A stretch of DNA of 64,000 bases from Camarhynchus parvulus (GCF_901933205.1 NC_044597.1:3274126-3338125), one strand, 5' to 3'; positions 37,201 through 51,488 are shown, counted from the first letter of the stretch. The notes: a model not told the origin generated them from the sequence alone. Program-made: numbers and translations.

Positions 37201-40200
37201 GAAAAGGACACAATGCGCTGCATTTATGATTTCATGATAGTTATGTGTGAGTTCCTGCTGGAGTTCTCTCAAAGATTTGGCATGGAATACTGAACTTTTT
37301 CAGATCTATAGTTAAAAGCTATTCCATGTTATCAGGGACACATGAGCCTTTCCAGTGAGTGCTGAGTGCACCAAAGAAATGAGATCATGTTTCATCCTGC
37401 ACCTTTTAGTGCAATTTTCAAATCCCAAAGCAAAATCAGACACCCGAATCAATCACTGCATGCTGCTGGTCGATTCAGAGCAGCTATAGGTGCATAACTG
37501 AATGGACCACAACAACCAGGTGCCAGTGGTATTGTGCATGCAACTCCAGGCTGAAGCCTGTGGTGAGTTGAGGGTCCTGCCAGTGAGTGGCTGCCATCAT
37601 CACCACCTCAGCAGGGTGTTCATGCACAGGCTACTTTTCAGCATAACATTAACTCCCGTATTTAGATTGTACTCAGATACAGCTTTTATGGTTCTTACTG
37701 AAATTTGCCCTAAAGATGCCCAAGGCAGCTTTGTCAGCAATACTGAACAGGATCAGAATCCAGTCTCAAAACCAGAGGAAAGCAGTGACTGTTACTCTGT
37801 AATAGACCATGAAGCTTGTGTAATGAAATTAATATCCTCTACCTGGTCAGGAATAAGATGATGCCTCCTGGTTCATTCCCTCAAAAAAAGTAAGAAAAAG
37901 AGTAAAGTAAGATTACAGAGAAAAATTGCAAAACACCTAGGTGAATAAGGAAACTGAAACACTTTTATTCCTATGGTCTCCTTAGCATGAGAATTCCACT
38001 ATTTAGATGTTTCCTTTGAGCAGCAAAGAGGCTAAACCAGCACAGATTATTTTTTGTCATCCCATGGCAACACCAACTCTCCTGTTGGATTCTCTGTTTT
38101 CCAGATTGAGGATAGCAAGATCACCAATGCCAGCATCATTTTACAAATTGATAACGCTAACATGGCAACTGAAGACTTCAGGCTCAAGTAAGCTCTTCTT
38201 TGGTTTCCTCATTAGATTTGAAAGAGGATTAAACTAAACATTACTTCTTCTTGCTAATCCAACAGGGAAGCGATTTCACTGAGGTTTTCTGTTGATACTG
38301 GATGAATAAAAACAATATAGAACAGGGGAAGAAAACTGAAAAGCATGTAAAACCTACAAATGATTGCTGCAGAACCTTGAGTCACCCTGTTTATGATACT
38401 TAGTGCAGGTCCTGACGAGCAGGTTTGACAGCAGGCACTTGATACTTGTGACAAAAGGCACTTAAAACTGTCATCTAGGATTACAAATTATCCCCTCTAA
38501 GCACTGCACTTCCCAGTCCAGCCCAAATCTATTTCCTGGACTTATCACCTCTTCTGTCCAGCTCTGCAGGGAACACCTGTCCTCGTGTGGCTTCTGCTTT
38601 GGAGTCCTGTGAGTTGAGTACAGTAACTGAGCTGGTGCATCACTGGCTCCCAGCACAGTCTGATTTTCAGTACATTTGAAGAGAGTTCTCAGATCAACTA
38701 AAAAGACAAAATGTGTGTACAGAACACTTCCAGGCAGGTCTTTCCAAAGGAAAGGATTTGACACTTCTGTAAGTAAGACTTCTTAGAAAGATTTTTCTTA
38801 TTTCTAGCAGTTGGTGATCAGCTATAAAAAATATCTCAGCTTTTGGTAATATTGTGACAAACTCAGATACCCTGAGCACTGCCAGGCTTTCATTATCAGT
38901 TAGTGGTGTCACAAAAGGAACCAGTGGAACTACTTTGAGGGATAGGACTCAGACTGAATTCATTGGGTGAATGGAGAAGCACCAATAGAGCCCACAAAAC
39001 ACAGAGTAAAGGGAGAGATGCTGAGGTGTGAAATTGCTTCCCATGCCCAAGGGAAGACACAGCAGCATCTCCCTTCCTTTGGCTCACTACAGACACTGCA
39101 AGAGGTTAGAGAGGAATGTTAGTAACTGGCTTCCATCACATTTTTCTTGTTTTTCTGAAGGACTCAGAGGTTACCATTTTGGAAAAACTAAAGCAATCAG
39201 TGCTTGCTGATAGTGTTTTCAGAGAATTGTATTCTCAAAGCTTCCACAACTGGATGAATGCTAACATGCAAAAAGGGAGGTGCAAAAAAGAAATTTTATT
39301 TCCTACCATAGAGAAGAAGTTATGAGAGAGAGAGAGGAAAGTGAAATACCAAACTAATAAAACTCATTGTTAAGACTACCCAAAAATATTTAAATAACAT
39401 ATGTTAGAAACAGAATTGGTTTCTTCGGTTGTTTGTCCTCTCTAGTTCCCTATATAGACTGAGCAAGTCTATTTCTCCTTATACAAGAGCCTGAGTCGGG
39501 CAGTTCTCAACACGCACGTTGTGTCTTCTCTTTCCTCACAAAGATACGAAGCCGAGAAGTGTCGCAGGCAGGGAGTGCAGCTGGATGTGGAGAACCTGCG
39601 GAAGGAGCTCGACGGCATGACCATTATTACCACAGATCTGGAAATGGAAATTGAAAGCTTGAGAGAAGAGCACATCCTCAGGAGGAAAGATCATGAGGAG
39701 GTAGAAAAAGTTCCACTTGGTAAAATCCTATTGCACAAATCTTTACTACCGTGTAATTAACTGAGTAAGACCCGCAATCTGTAAGTGGGATTGATGATTC
39801 AGGACCTAATCCTGTTTCTGAGGCACCAATGAGAGTCAGGTGAAGCAAAAAGCCTGTGTCTGCTTTACCAATTACACTGGGGTTTCAGAGAGAACAGATT
39901 GCTGGAGTCTCTCCCACCCATCTGTCACACACAGCTAATAATAACTGACATATTGGACAGAAATGTTCTCAGAAAGACTTAGATATAAATACACAGAGTG
40001 CTGCCGGGTTTTAGTCATCACAGACTTTTTCCTCACTTCTGAATAAAACATTTCCATACTCACAGAAGCATGGAGGGGTTGAAGGTTGGAAGGGATCTCT
40101 TTAGGGCCCCTTATCCACCCCCCTAAACTCAAGCAGGGTCACCCATAACAGGCTGACCCGAGCAAAACAGATCTCAGATTCTTGAAGGATCAAAATTAAA

Positions 40201-43200
40201 TAGAATGGTTGGTGAAGTCAGGCAAAATTACTCATTCTTGCATAATCATAAACACAGTAATTAGATAATTCTCAAAAGCCACACTACTCTGAATTCTCCA
40301 AAGCTATACTCAGTGCTCTCTGTTATTCCCACATTTATAATTCCACTGCTTGAAACACGCTGGTTTCGCTTGATCTGGTGTTGTTTGCAGTTATTACCCA
40401 ACACCGGACCAAACATCCTGCTCAGTGTCAGTGGGTTTTTTAAAGCAGAGAATAAAACACAGGGGGTGCACAGTGGTAGGTGCAGCTGCCTTTGGCTGAC
40501 CCCCTTCCAGCCCAGGAGAGTTCTTGGGCACAGGGGACCAGCAGAGCCATCCCTGTGTCCAGCTGATCTGCATTCCATGATGTCATACCCCAAAAGGCTT
40601 CTTTGCCTGGGCGCTTTGAAAATGGTACCAAGCACAGAAGGTTGTGCTACACCGAAAGGAATGTTACTCTACCTGCCCAACTGGTCCTATAATTATGTTG
40701 TTTACACAGTAATTATATGCTTTAATCCAATTATTCCTTTAACAATTACATAGAACTTTTACATTACTCTCCTGTAAACTTAGTTATAGTTCCATAAATA
40801 TTAACATAAAGGGTAAGAAACATGAAATTACTGTTAGATTTTCATCAAGGTTTTAGGTTTCTAATGGATAAATAAATAAAAAATGCCAGTGCTTCTTCAT
40901 TGAGTCCATTTCTTCCAGAAGCATTCTATGAAAAGATCTTCTTGAGTGTTTTTTAATGAGTTCTGCCACAGAAGCAACTATGTCACTGGTTTAAGTCACA
41001 TCAGAGTATTATCAATATATAAATTTTTCAAATAATGTTAACTTAATGTATATATAACAATTACCCCCAAAACCTCTCTGGGATTCTGTGGCTCTCTGAA
41101 AATTTCTACTTCTATAAACGAGTTTGCTTGTTCCCTCTGACACATGAACAGGATATGGAAGCCAATCGCTCCTCACAAGACTTCAAAGTCAATGTAAAAG
41201 TAAACGCGGCCCCTCCTGCAGACTTAGGCAAGATTCTGGCAGAAATAAGAGAAGATTATGAGGCCATAATAGAAAAGAATCGTCAAAGCCTGGACAATTG
41301 GTACAAAGAACAGGTAACAGCTAGTCCCTGCTCATTTCCAAGCCCCCTGTGGCTGCACCTGCCTGACCAGAGTCTGAGCTTTTCTCTTGCTTCTGCTCCA
41401 CAGAGTGCAGCAATGTTCCTGGCAGCAACCCCTAATCCCGAGCAGATCCAGCGCAATGAGAACGAGATCAAGGAGCTAAGGAGAACTCTGCAATCCCTGG
41501 ACATCGAGCTGCAGGCACAGATTAGTAAGGTATCTGCTGCAGACATCTTGGGCTGCTCACTCACTCCATGTATTCTCAGAAGTTGTCATGGACCTATTCT
41601 CCATTTAAATCCACAGCCTAGCATAAGTTTGTTGCAATTGTTAAAGTATGAGGGAAAGTGGAATTCAGATCATGCTCGACTTTGCCAAAATATGCAAAAT
41701 AGATTCAGCAACCATCACCAGGAAGTGAAAAATGTATGTCTCTTCTTACAAGAAAATATGAGGAGAAGAAGAAGGAATAGCTGACTCCAAGTCTAGAAAC
41801 AAAACGTATCCAGAAGACAGACAGTAACACAAAGAATGCAAAGTTCATATTTACAAACCCTGTTATCAGGCATGAATTACACAAAGTGTGAAAAATATTG
41901 GTGGGGAGCTTTCACAAATATTACACAGCCTTACATAGGTTAAAGCTCACATCCCAGAGACCTGGAGACTTTGGAGCAATTCTGGACAGCTCATGCAGAA
42001 TGGACAGGACAGACAGCAGTGTCAGGAGCAGAGCTTTGAGCAGAACGGATATGGCAGGGATAAATGACTCAGTTTTGCCTTTCATGCACACACGGCACAG
42101 CTTTGTGGTTCTGCTGCCTTCACAAGAATAGTTATGCAAATGCATAAGTGTTCAAATTACCACAGCCTTAATTTTGCAATCTTCTAGCTAGAGACCAAAT
42201 TTGCTGGTATTTCTGTGTTGTATCTACCACATAAATAATAATCATGGTCTTGGTATTATCTGCCCCATCAGAAACACATGCTGGAAGACACCTTGGCTGA
42301 CACTCGGAATTATTACGCTGCTGCACTTCAAAACATGCAGCAGATCATCTCCAGGTGTGAGAAGGAGCTGAGCCAGGTTCGTCACGACATGAAGCAGCAA
42401 AATAACCAATATAAAGTTCTTCTTGGGATCAAAACACGCCTGGAAAAGGAAATTTCCACATACCGCCTGCTGCTGGAAGGGAATGCTGACGGGTAAGGCA
42501 GAGCTGCTCTGACTGGAACAGATGAAGAGTCCTCATATTTGGATTATTTATTTGTTTGTTTGTTTATGCTTAATCAAAGCTTGTGAGTCCCATACTACAT
42601 CAAGGGTTGGTATTTTAATGTGACGGATCGTAATAAAAAGCTGGAGCTACTTAGAGTACAGAGACACTGGTACCCATGTAATTTAGATTACCTAAATTAA
42701 TATAACTTTTTATTAAAAAAAGAGTAAAATTCTCCACTCCCACAGCATGGCCATCTCAGCATAGCAGAATGCTGGCCTCATTTTTATTCTCTCATCTGAT
42801 TTGTATGAAGTCAAAAAAGGAAGATCAGCAGCCTTTAGAACTGCGACTCTCAGACAGGCAGGACAGAGGGGCCCCAGGTATGAGGGTATTTGTCAGAAAC
42901 CAAATTGGGATTAACCTGAGCAACTCCAAATACACAAGAACCAATGCACTTGTCCCTGGGAGCAGTAGTGAATGTGCCCAGGGATGTTTCCAGTGGGAGT
43001 ATCTACCAAAAGGAAAGCTCCCATGGTATAGAAGCATCATTCGTTTTCCATTTTTTTTTAATTTTATCTCATAGTGGGATTAGGTCTCATTAGAAACAGT
43101 GAGAAGGGGACAAATAACTTTTTGAAATTAGTGTAACATTATTTTCTATTTCATTATCTTCACAGGACAGCAAGAAAATCTGAAACTAAAGGTAAAAGTT

Positions 43201-43924
43201 CCTTACTTTGTTCTCTGTAGTGACTCTTAATTACTGTCATTTCCAATCAAATTTTACTCAGGGCAATTTTAATCTCACCTGAGTGAAGTGTGGAAGGTGT
43301 GCATAGCAGGCTCACACAGGCCTTTGAGAAGCATTCCAGCAGTTCCTGGCTGCTGTGAAGGGCTCACTGCAGAGCCCACTGGGCTGTGCCTGAGCCCCAG
43401 CCCTGTCAGTCACAAAGTGGCCACAGCTCAGGCTCCAGACTAAAGCTTTCCTGGGATATGGCAAGGAGACTCCACTGGGTGACTAAAACAGTGTTAGGGC
43501 TTGAGAGCAAACCGAAAATCTGCATGTCTGGAAACTTGTATTCTGGCATGGGCATGACCTGCAGACATCCAGGATAATCTGCTGGATTTGCATTGGCTGG
43601 GCTCTCCCTGTGTTATTCATTTGCCCTGACCTGGACCAGACCCAGGGTGACTTTCTGGCAGCACATTTCACACAGAGCAGTAACAAATATTGACTTTAAG
43701 GAAAACATGTAGAGAAAACTTTGTGAGGAGGCAGCAGGCAAATGACTGTAAATAAGGCTTTCCCTGCATCACCTTGTCTCAGCATTGCTCCTTAGCTAAT
43801 TAAACTTTCCTTTCTTTCAGAACACTCTGGGCTGAGCAACCGAAAGCTCAAAGCGATTGTCCACGACAGCGTGAACGGGGAGGTGGTGTCCTCCACCATC
43901 AACGAGCTCCCCCCACAAGCCTGA
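34290..43924 (+). CDS. KRT23: keratin, type I cytoskeletal 23 (430 aa, 8 exons)
   Basis: Divergent type I keratin, in mammals expressed in glandular and gut epithelium. Exons: 34290-34703, 38105-38187, 39544-39700, 41152-41313, 41404-41529, 42272-42492, 43166-43191, 43821-43924 (stop TGA). The head is only about 77 residues and lacks long Gly loops. The rod starts [20 protein letters not shown], with Glu where most keratins have Asp in LNDR. KRT23 hallmarks are LESCILEWH in coil 1[29 protein letters not shown] and [19 protein letters not shown] in coil 2, and a tail [18 protein letters not shown]. Human KRT23 is 422 aa. Introns 1 to 3 are long (3.4, 1.4 and 1.5 kb) compared with neighbouring genes; intron 3 contains a CR1 fragment. 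The start at 34290 gives the normal head. The frame stays open upstream, with another ATG at 34152, but that would lie upstream of the likely transcription start. Confidence 0.95.
40061..40160 (-). mobile_element. CR1 LINE 3' end fragment, minus orientation, in KRT23 intron 3
   Basis: GGTTGGAAGGGATCTCTTTA, then CCACCCCCCTAAACTCAAGCAGGGTCACCC and an AGGCTGACC end is the reverse-strand form of the avian CR1 3' region. It is diverged and truncated. Confidence 0.8.
42546..42566. repeat. (TTTG)n microsatellite
   Basis: Short TTTA/TTTG run in KRT23 intron 6. Confidence 0.6.
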
Positions 43925-44320
43925 AGGAAAGCTCTGCCCACCAGCAGCTTTCCCAGCAGCAGCTCCCACAGCCCCTCTGAACACTGTGCTGTGGGCTGGT
44001 CCCGTGTGTCAAACAGGGGTCCTGTAGTGAACGCGCTTCTTAAATAATCTGCAGCCTAACACTGCAAAGTGCCACACAGAGCTGGGTAAAGCTGACTTTG
44101 GTAGTTTAAGGAGCTTTTAGTCATCAAAATGCTGGAAAAAAGCTGTTGAATTAAAGTGACTGGCTGAGCTAGTGGCAGATGTATTGTGCACATCTCCCCA
44201 GGGCAGGAATATCCATCTGGGATTCAGTTATCGCTCTGCAAATTAGCTATAATTTAAGGGGAATAATCTCTCAACTTTTTTCCTGGTCTTATGCCTCTCA
44301 TCATATACCTCACTGCAGCC

Positions 44321-44326
44321 AATAAA
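44321..44326 (+). terminator. poly(A) signal of KRT23
   Basis: AATAAA about 400 bases after the stop codon. Confidence 0.7.
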
Positions 44327-45657
44327 TTTTTATGCATTATTTGTTCTGAATTTTGGAATATCTGATTTTGCTTTCCTTTACATATGGCAAATCCACTGTG
44401 GCAGTGTCACTAACATGGCTCAGGACAGCCAAAGCCTCGTTGTTTCAGGAGCAACAATACAGGAAGAATACAAAAAAGAAAAGAGGAGACACAAGTTACA
44501 GGTGACATTTACATGAACAAAACTATTCAGCTCCCCTATACACAACTTATCAATGTCACCATTTGAAACAGCATTATGAGTAGGAGTGTTGCAAACTTCA
44601 CTAAAAATAGTTTCCCAGAAACATTTCTTTATTCTTCAGTTTGAGAGAAATTTTCCAGCACTGACTTTACACACTTTCCCTCAGAGCCTCTAAGTACTTT
44701 TCCAGACACTCATTCTTTCTTGATGACCCAGGTAATTCAAAAAACCATTTCAGTTATTTGGTCTCAAATTAATGTTCACTGTCTCTGTGGAAGGGTTCTG
44801 CAGTCAGGCCAGACTGGTGTTTACAGTGCATGTTAACATCAGGGAGAGTTCTTGGCCTTAGCCAAACTCAGGCTTCCTCCCTTTCTCAGCTCAGCCCAAT
44901 GCCCAAGTCAGCAGCAGACCCTGACAGCAATAGAGCTATGCAAAGATAAAATCTGGGCAAGGAAAAGAGAAATACGATTAGGATGTTTAAATGAGGCAGA
45001 GTGTAAGGCAGAAGGAAGAGAGACCAAATGGAACATAATGAGTGTGGTAGGGATTTGCATTCCAAAGTCTGCGTATCCAGGGCAGTCTCGCATTCATCAG
45101 TGACATTGTCATCATGTCCCGTCATGGACTCTCACAAAAGGGCTCCTGTTACCTGCTTTCCTTTGAAACAGGGCTCACAAAGGAAAGGGGAAATCTCAAA
45201 GGAATTGCAGATTAAACTGAACAAAGTCCACTTCTGTGGTACAATGTTCTGCTACTGGCATGTTCCAACCAGATCCCCCTTTGCCCCCTGCACCCCAGCT
45301 CTCCACCCTTGTTGCACAAAGAGATCCCCAAAGCATTGGATGGATTACCTAATGGTTTCTTTAAACTGGGTAAAACTTGTAATACAGGATTAGTAACTCC
45401 TGGCTAATTAAGAGTGTCCTTCCTTATGGTTTACCAGATCTAACAAGCCAGACCTGGTGTTTGCAGCATCTGGACAAAATGTGCCCAGGTCTTCTTGAAC
45501 AATTTTCTGTGTTATTTAAAGATATGTTCATTTATCAGATTTACATAGCAGGGCCACATCGCTGTGACACAAATAATTATAAAAACTTCTAAGTAGCCCC
45601 TTATTTCTACATCAAAGGAAAGTATTTGCTTTGTGCTGGGTTATTGTGCTGAACTAC

Positions 45658-45680
45658 AAGAAAGAAAGAAAGAAGAAGGA
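45658..45680. repeat. (AAAG)n microsatellite
   Basis: AAGA units ending in AAGAAGG. Confidence 0.6.
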
Positions 45681-45845
45681 AAAGCAAATAATCGAAGTGC
45701 CTTATGGAACACGCCTGTCTTTATTTCACATTCCTGAGCAATGCTCTGGCTTTACTCTGCCCTGGTGTCCCCTCATGCAGAGGTGAGATGTGCTCCTCAT
45801 GCCCTGTGTCACACTCAGCTGTGGTCCAAGTGGTGTTGGAGAAGA

Positions 45846-45945
45846 GGCAGCAGAATTCCTGCTAAGAGACAGCAGAATTCCTGTTCTCTGCTGAAAGGCA
45901 GCAGAATTCCTGTTCTCCTCTGCTGAGAGGCAGCAGAATTCCCAC
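45846..45945. repeat. degenerate minisatellite, four copies
   Basis: GGCAGCAGAATTCC-type units begin near 45846, 45868, 45897 and 45929, spaced 22, 29 and 32 bases apart, with a CTGTTCTC(TC)TGCTGA linker in the inner copies. Confidence 0.75.
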
Positions 45946-47246
45946 ACCACTCTGATGATTTTAACCTTCTCTTACACCTGTGCTGCTGCACTCTGAGCAG
46001 GTCAGAGCAGTACAGCTCACAGCATCATCCTCACAGCTCACTCCATTATTGACACCATCATGCACTGATGGCTCCAACACAGCCATTCAAGTGTCTTTCA
46101 CTAAGTGGAGTAAACCAATTAGTCTTTAAACATACAAATAGGCATTACACCACATCCTGTTTGTTTCTGGAAAAAATTGCTGATTTCTAGAGAATCTTTC
46201 ACAGCTTCAGAATGCTCTGTAGAACTGCAGATCTCCTTTCTGTTGAACAGCTTGTGACACTGTGTCACCAGACGTGTGCCCTGTATCTGGTGGTTACTCA
46301 TTACCTCTGAATTTGTGCTCTAGTAGATAAGCTATGCATTCCTAAATGTATTTAGGGTGGGTCTGCAGCCTAAATAATAAATAATGATGCTAATATTTAC
46401 CACTTGCATGCACTGTTAACATCACATTCTCACACCACGCTGAGAGATGAAGTCAGGGAGATAATGAACGGGGGCAGTATTATCATTCCCATTTTATTGC
46501 CTGAGAAATTGGAAAAAGAGATGACACAGCTCGCTCAAGGCTGCAAAGAAAGTCACTGAGAGCCACTAAATTAGAATCCATCACTTCACAGCTTCTACTT
46601 AGCCCAGCTATTAGATAATACAACTTCCTGAAGAGCCATTCCCCACTCACAGCAATCCTGTCAGTGTCTGATGGCTCGGAAGAGATAATGCCCTTCATTC
46701 ATTCCAAGTGTTTATGGCTGGTCAGGACCCTGCACATACTCTGATGAGGCTCTTCAATGTACCTGTGCCAACAGCCTGACTGAAATGAGTCCTGCACAGA
46801 ACCCTGTGCTGGCAGCTCTGGTAGCTTTGTAGTATTTGGGAGACTTTAAGAGCACAGGTACTGCTGCTTCTGATTTCAGAGCAGTGGCTTGAAGGGAAGG
46901 AAATATTCAGGACTGTGATGGTGTATGGCTTGAAAAATGACTTTGTTAATTCATTGTATTGAAACTGATTGAACTCTGCCAGCTCATATTTGTTCTCCTT
47001 CAGTATTCCTTACACAAAGAAGTGCTATTTCTACACCAAGAAAGTGATGGACCCAGGCACAAAGAAAGTGCAATTTGAAAAATATGAAGCATTATTAAAA
47101 ACATCACCCTCCAAATGAATAAATTCTATTTCCCATAAATGGAAAAGGATAGCAAAGAAATATGAGCCGGAGAGAACAGCATTTCTCAGTCTAAGTGAAT
47201 GATGCAACAATACTTCTGCAAACCAACAAGATACAGGAACTCAGCC

Positions 47247-47255
47247 TATAAAAGG
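47247..47255 (+). promoter_or_regulatory. orphan TATA box in the KRT23-KRT20 gap
   Basis: TATAAAAGG with an ATG 93 bases downstream at 47340, the same spacing as the keratin genes, but that frame stops after 13 codons and no rod exon follows. Confidence 0.3.
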
Positions 47256-49304
47256 AGGCTGAAACCATCAGCGTTCACAGCTGGCTCCTTGCAGTTTCAC
47301 CTGCCATTTAAGGCAGTCCTGCACGGAATAATCCTCAGCATGATTTCCAAGAGCCTTGACTGCACTCCAGCCTGGGCATGAGTCACAGCTCATTTCACTT
47401 GTAGAAATGTTAAAACTTATTAAGGTGTATTACAATAGGCAGCTTTGGTAAGTGAAGTGTTGATCCCCTGGAAGAAGTGTGCGATGAGGTAATGCAGTCA
47501 TGGTTTGTGCTATTAATCACACATTCTTTTGGGGAGCTGGCCCCACACTGCTGGGGTTCAGCCTTATTTATCAACAGCCACATCTGTACAGTGAAAAGTT
47601 TTGCTTTCTGCCTTCCTGGTTAACGCAGATGCAAAATTTAAAAAGTCATTTCAGAAAGAGAAGAAAAGAAATCTCACCTTTGTAGCACTGCTAAACCCAC
47701 GGGTTCTATGGATTATTGAAGCAGAGAGAATAGGTAGAAGAGCCGGTAAAACATTTCACAATGTCCACACCCTGACCTATAAAGGTTCTAAAGTTTTGCT
47801 AGGAGATGCCTGTTCCTGTGTATGAATCATTTAGAAAAAGGACGAATCTATAAACAGGGAAGTAAGAAAAGAATAATGCTTGAGAGGCTGCACCCCCTGT
47901 CGCCCCCATGTCCTGCATTAACCCACAAAAGCATGTTAATTATTGACTCTACCTGAACGTTTGGCTTGGTGAAATCCCAACTTAAGTTTTACTGTCTGTT
48001 GTTTCCTCACCATTCCTCTCAGTGTAAAAATTTTTATTCTTTTCAAGCTGTACTTTTACGATATCCTTAATTGTGCGACTATACGGAAATGACCTACCTG
48101 AGCCCCTGGCCTAGGAGTGCCACAAGCCAATTGTCTGCAAAAATATTCCATGAAACAGAAGTGCCAATGTTGGACAGTTTGGAATGTCCCTATGGCAGGA
48201 GCTCCCAGTGTGAGACATGATCTAATGGTGAGGCAGGTGCAGGGCTGCTTCTTCTGGACATGTTAATTTGCTTTTTGAATGTCTGAATATGCATCAGAAG
48301 CTTAAAGGCATAAAATCATAACACCAGCTGTGGTAAAGACACTTTCAATAACTATATAGACTTCGGGGGTAAATTTTTTGGCTTTCCAATGTCCTAAGGA
48401 CAAGTCCAAAAGAGTCGATGTGACAGGCTGTAATTAGGCTCTATAGAAAGCAACAAAAATGAGGAATATAATTTGGAAAAATGTGTTTCAATTAAGAGGC
48501 ATAATTAGCTGGAGCAGGCAGGGAAATGGAGAAACAAACAGGCTGAAGTAGCTACAAACTGCAGTTCTTCCTTAGAACAGAAGTTAAAGGTGTGCTGCCT
48601 TTAGAGAAGTACCAGCTTTGGCTCAGCTCCGCACCTCTGAAACAACGTATGAGAAAATAAAAGATCAAATGCATCAAACAAAAAACTGGGAGTGACACTT
48701 GCCAGAACAATTTCCAAGGAGGAAATCTGTAATGTTGCTGCAAGCAGACAGAAATTGTGATCATAAAGTTACCTGTGCAGGAAAGAGAACACATTCTTAT
48801 GTCCTTTTAATGAGAAAAATGAGTAATCTTTGAAAACCATTCCAGCACCCAGGCTCTGCTTCCAGGTTAATCTCACAAGAGACAATTTCAAGACATTCTG
48901 AGAATGTATCCTCTGTTACTGTAGAGAACAAAAACCTTAAAAACACAACCAAAGAAACCTTTTCTTTAATGTCTACAGCCTATCACTGCTTAAAAATTGA
49001 GATACTCAAGCACCAGTCATAAAAGGATGTAATTCAAAAGGATAACGAACACTCCCTGTCCTCAAAGACTCACATGTCAGAATTTAGAAAGATAGTCCAT
49101 TCTTCTTGCCACTGCTTCCAAACCCACTCCATACACAGCACTGAACTCCATAATTATGGCTGGTGGCTCTGAAGAAAATTATTCCTCTAAACGTTTGGCT
49201 ACAAGAGCGATGCAACTACATTTCCTGTGGATATAGGGCCAGGAAAGTGGATAATATGAGAAATTTTCTTATGCAATCCGTAAATTTTATTCTCTCGTTC
49301 AAGT

Positions 49305-49475
49305 TCCGCACGGATTCTCCCGCGGTGCTCAGCACGGGGAGGGCTGGAGGCAGCTCCGTTCCGAAGGCCGGTGGTGGCCTCTAGTGACAACCAGGTAGAT
49401 CCGCACGGAGCCCGGCGCCTGTCCCTGCTCCTGCCGCTCCTCCGGGGCTCCTGCGGCTGGGGAACAACTCCTGCA
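49305..49475. promoter_or_regulatory. CpG-rich block
   Basis: A GC- and CpG-rich stretch (CCCGCGG, GCACGG, CCGCACGGAGCCCGGCGCC, GCCGCTCCTCCGG) in otherwise AT-rich sequence. Only gene-specific exons reach similar CpG density elsewhere. It could be an enhancer, a cryptic promoter or a transposon remnant. Confidence 0.35.
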
Positions 49476-51488
49476 AATTTCTGCTGCAGTATTTGTGCAA
49501 TGAACGTTACTAACAGTGCCAGACTTCCTCCAGGGGAGTATGGAGACGGATTTTCGGCCTGTTTCCTTTATTTTGTTTTTTTTGATATCTGCTTTCCTGA
49601 CACACATCTTGATGCTGGGAGGGTATTTTGGGTTTCAAGCAGCTCATAGCTTGCTCCTGGTTGTACAAACCCCGGGACTGGGGATGCCGTGGGATCGCTG
49701 GGATGCACTGAAAGGATATTCCAGAGCAGTCCCCAAACAAGAAGCTGCAGCTGTTCCTCTGCCCAGGCACCTCCTGGCATTATGAGTGCAATTTTACCCT
49801 GGGGAAAAAATTGAGTTTTTCTCCTGATTTGGGGGCTCCAGCTGTGACAGAAGTAAGATCCCCAGAACCATAAGAATTTTTTTCAAGTTAGCAAAAATGT
49901 CTACACAGATATGCAATATAGTGTGTTTGTATGTATATTTTGCAGTGTACAATCAGTGTGCACTTATATTTGTACATGGCCATGAAAATCGTATTTGCCT
50001 CCTGAATCATGAAATATGCAACATTTTTCATGGGTACTGAACTAGTCCAGCATTATGGAACTGAGAGAGTCAGTAGGCTGAAATTCTCTCCAGTTCACTG
50101 GTTTTCTCATTCCCTTGACACTTCAGTTGCACGGGGTTTTTCCAACGGAGAGATCTGCTAGCAGTCCTGTGTTGGAGCTGATCTTAATGGCACTTTTGGG
50201 GAAGAAAAAAGAGAAGGTTCGTTTGTGTGGCCTGGAGCTGTTTTTGTTGGCACTGAGATCTGATTCTGTTCGAGGAGAGCAGCTGAGACAGGAAAGGCAG
50301 CTCCTGACTTTCATTTTCCACCTGTGGCTGGGGAGGGATGGAACCCACACACTGCCTCCCGCACCACTCCAGGAGCTGGAACACCTCTCTAAGTACCATA
50401 AATATGTAATGTTTTAACTTACCCCTCTGGTCAAAGCTCCAAGCAGAAAGAAATAAGATGCAGTGGTTTGATGATTGAGATATTTTCATTGGACAAAAGA
50501 TAAAAAGGAGAGGGAAATGAGGGGAAAAAATACGTGAGGCAGACAGTGTAAGATCTTGAACTGCAAATGCTCAGGGCTTAGGTGAATCCAGCTGAGTTGG
50601 TGACATCATCCAGAACTTTCTCTGTTCTGATCCCATTCAGCAAAGCACAAAATATCTTGCTTTGCTCTTTGGAGAGAGCAGGCTTCATGGGCATTGGCAT
50701 TAACAGGAGATGCAAAAGCAGTTAAGAAAAGAAGGAGGGGAATATCTCAGACCCAGAAATATTGAATACTGGAATAAGGCTGGAACACTGAAAATGGAAT
50801 GCATCTCTCTTGAATGCACTTTGCACAGCAATGTCCTTTCAGGGCTGCAGTGTAGATCTTTCAGAATCAAACTCTTATGAGACTAAACCCAAACACAGGG
50901 ACCAACAGGGACCAACAGAAGGGTGTTGGATTTCAGTTCTAGAATGGATCATCTCTACAGGTTGAACTAGAAGACTTTGCCTTATTTCAGTCTCTATGTC
51001 AGCCAAAAGAAAAGCATCTGTTCCACCTAAAGGCAGCAAAAACTCAGACCCACAGCTGGGTGTGTCTTTTTTCCTTGAACTCTCCAGACTGGTTGCCCAT
51101 GGCTGGTTAGCACAGGTGAGTCAGATGGAATGGCATCCACATTATCAGAGCCCTGCAGAACTTATCTCCATGGCCCTCTAATGCACATTAAACTTCTGTC
51201 ACACAGGTGACACTTCTTCATGAAATCAAACAAATCATTAGTGTTGCTATAAATGTTTTATTGTGTCTATAGGCAATCCACTCTGAGCAAGCATGTCACT
51301 GTAGGGAAGTGAACCCACAGACTGTCCTCTACAGCTCTCACAATTGAATCTGGAGCTGAAACTGCTCTGCTGAGCTAAGCACCAGCAAACTGTTACAGCA
51401 CTTCTTCGAATGCTGACCAAAACTGCAGTACTGGACAATGGATTTTTAGGTTACCCAACATCTATTTAGGTAACTTACTCTTACAAGC

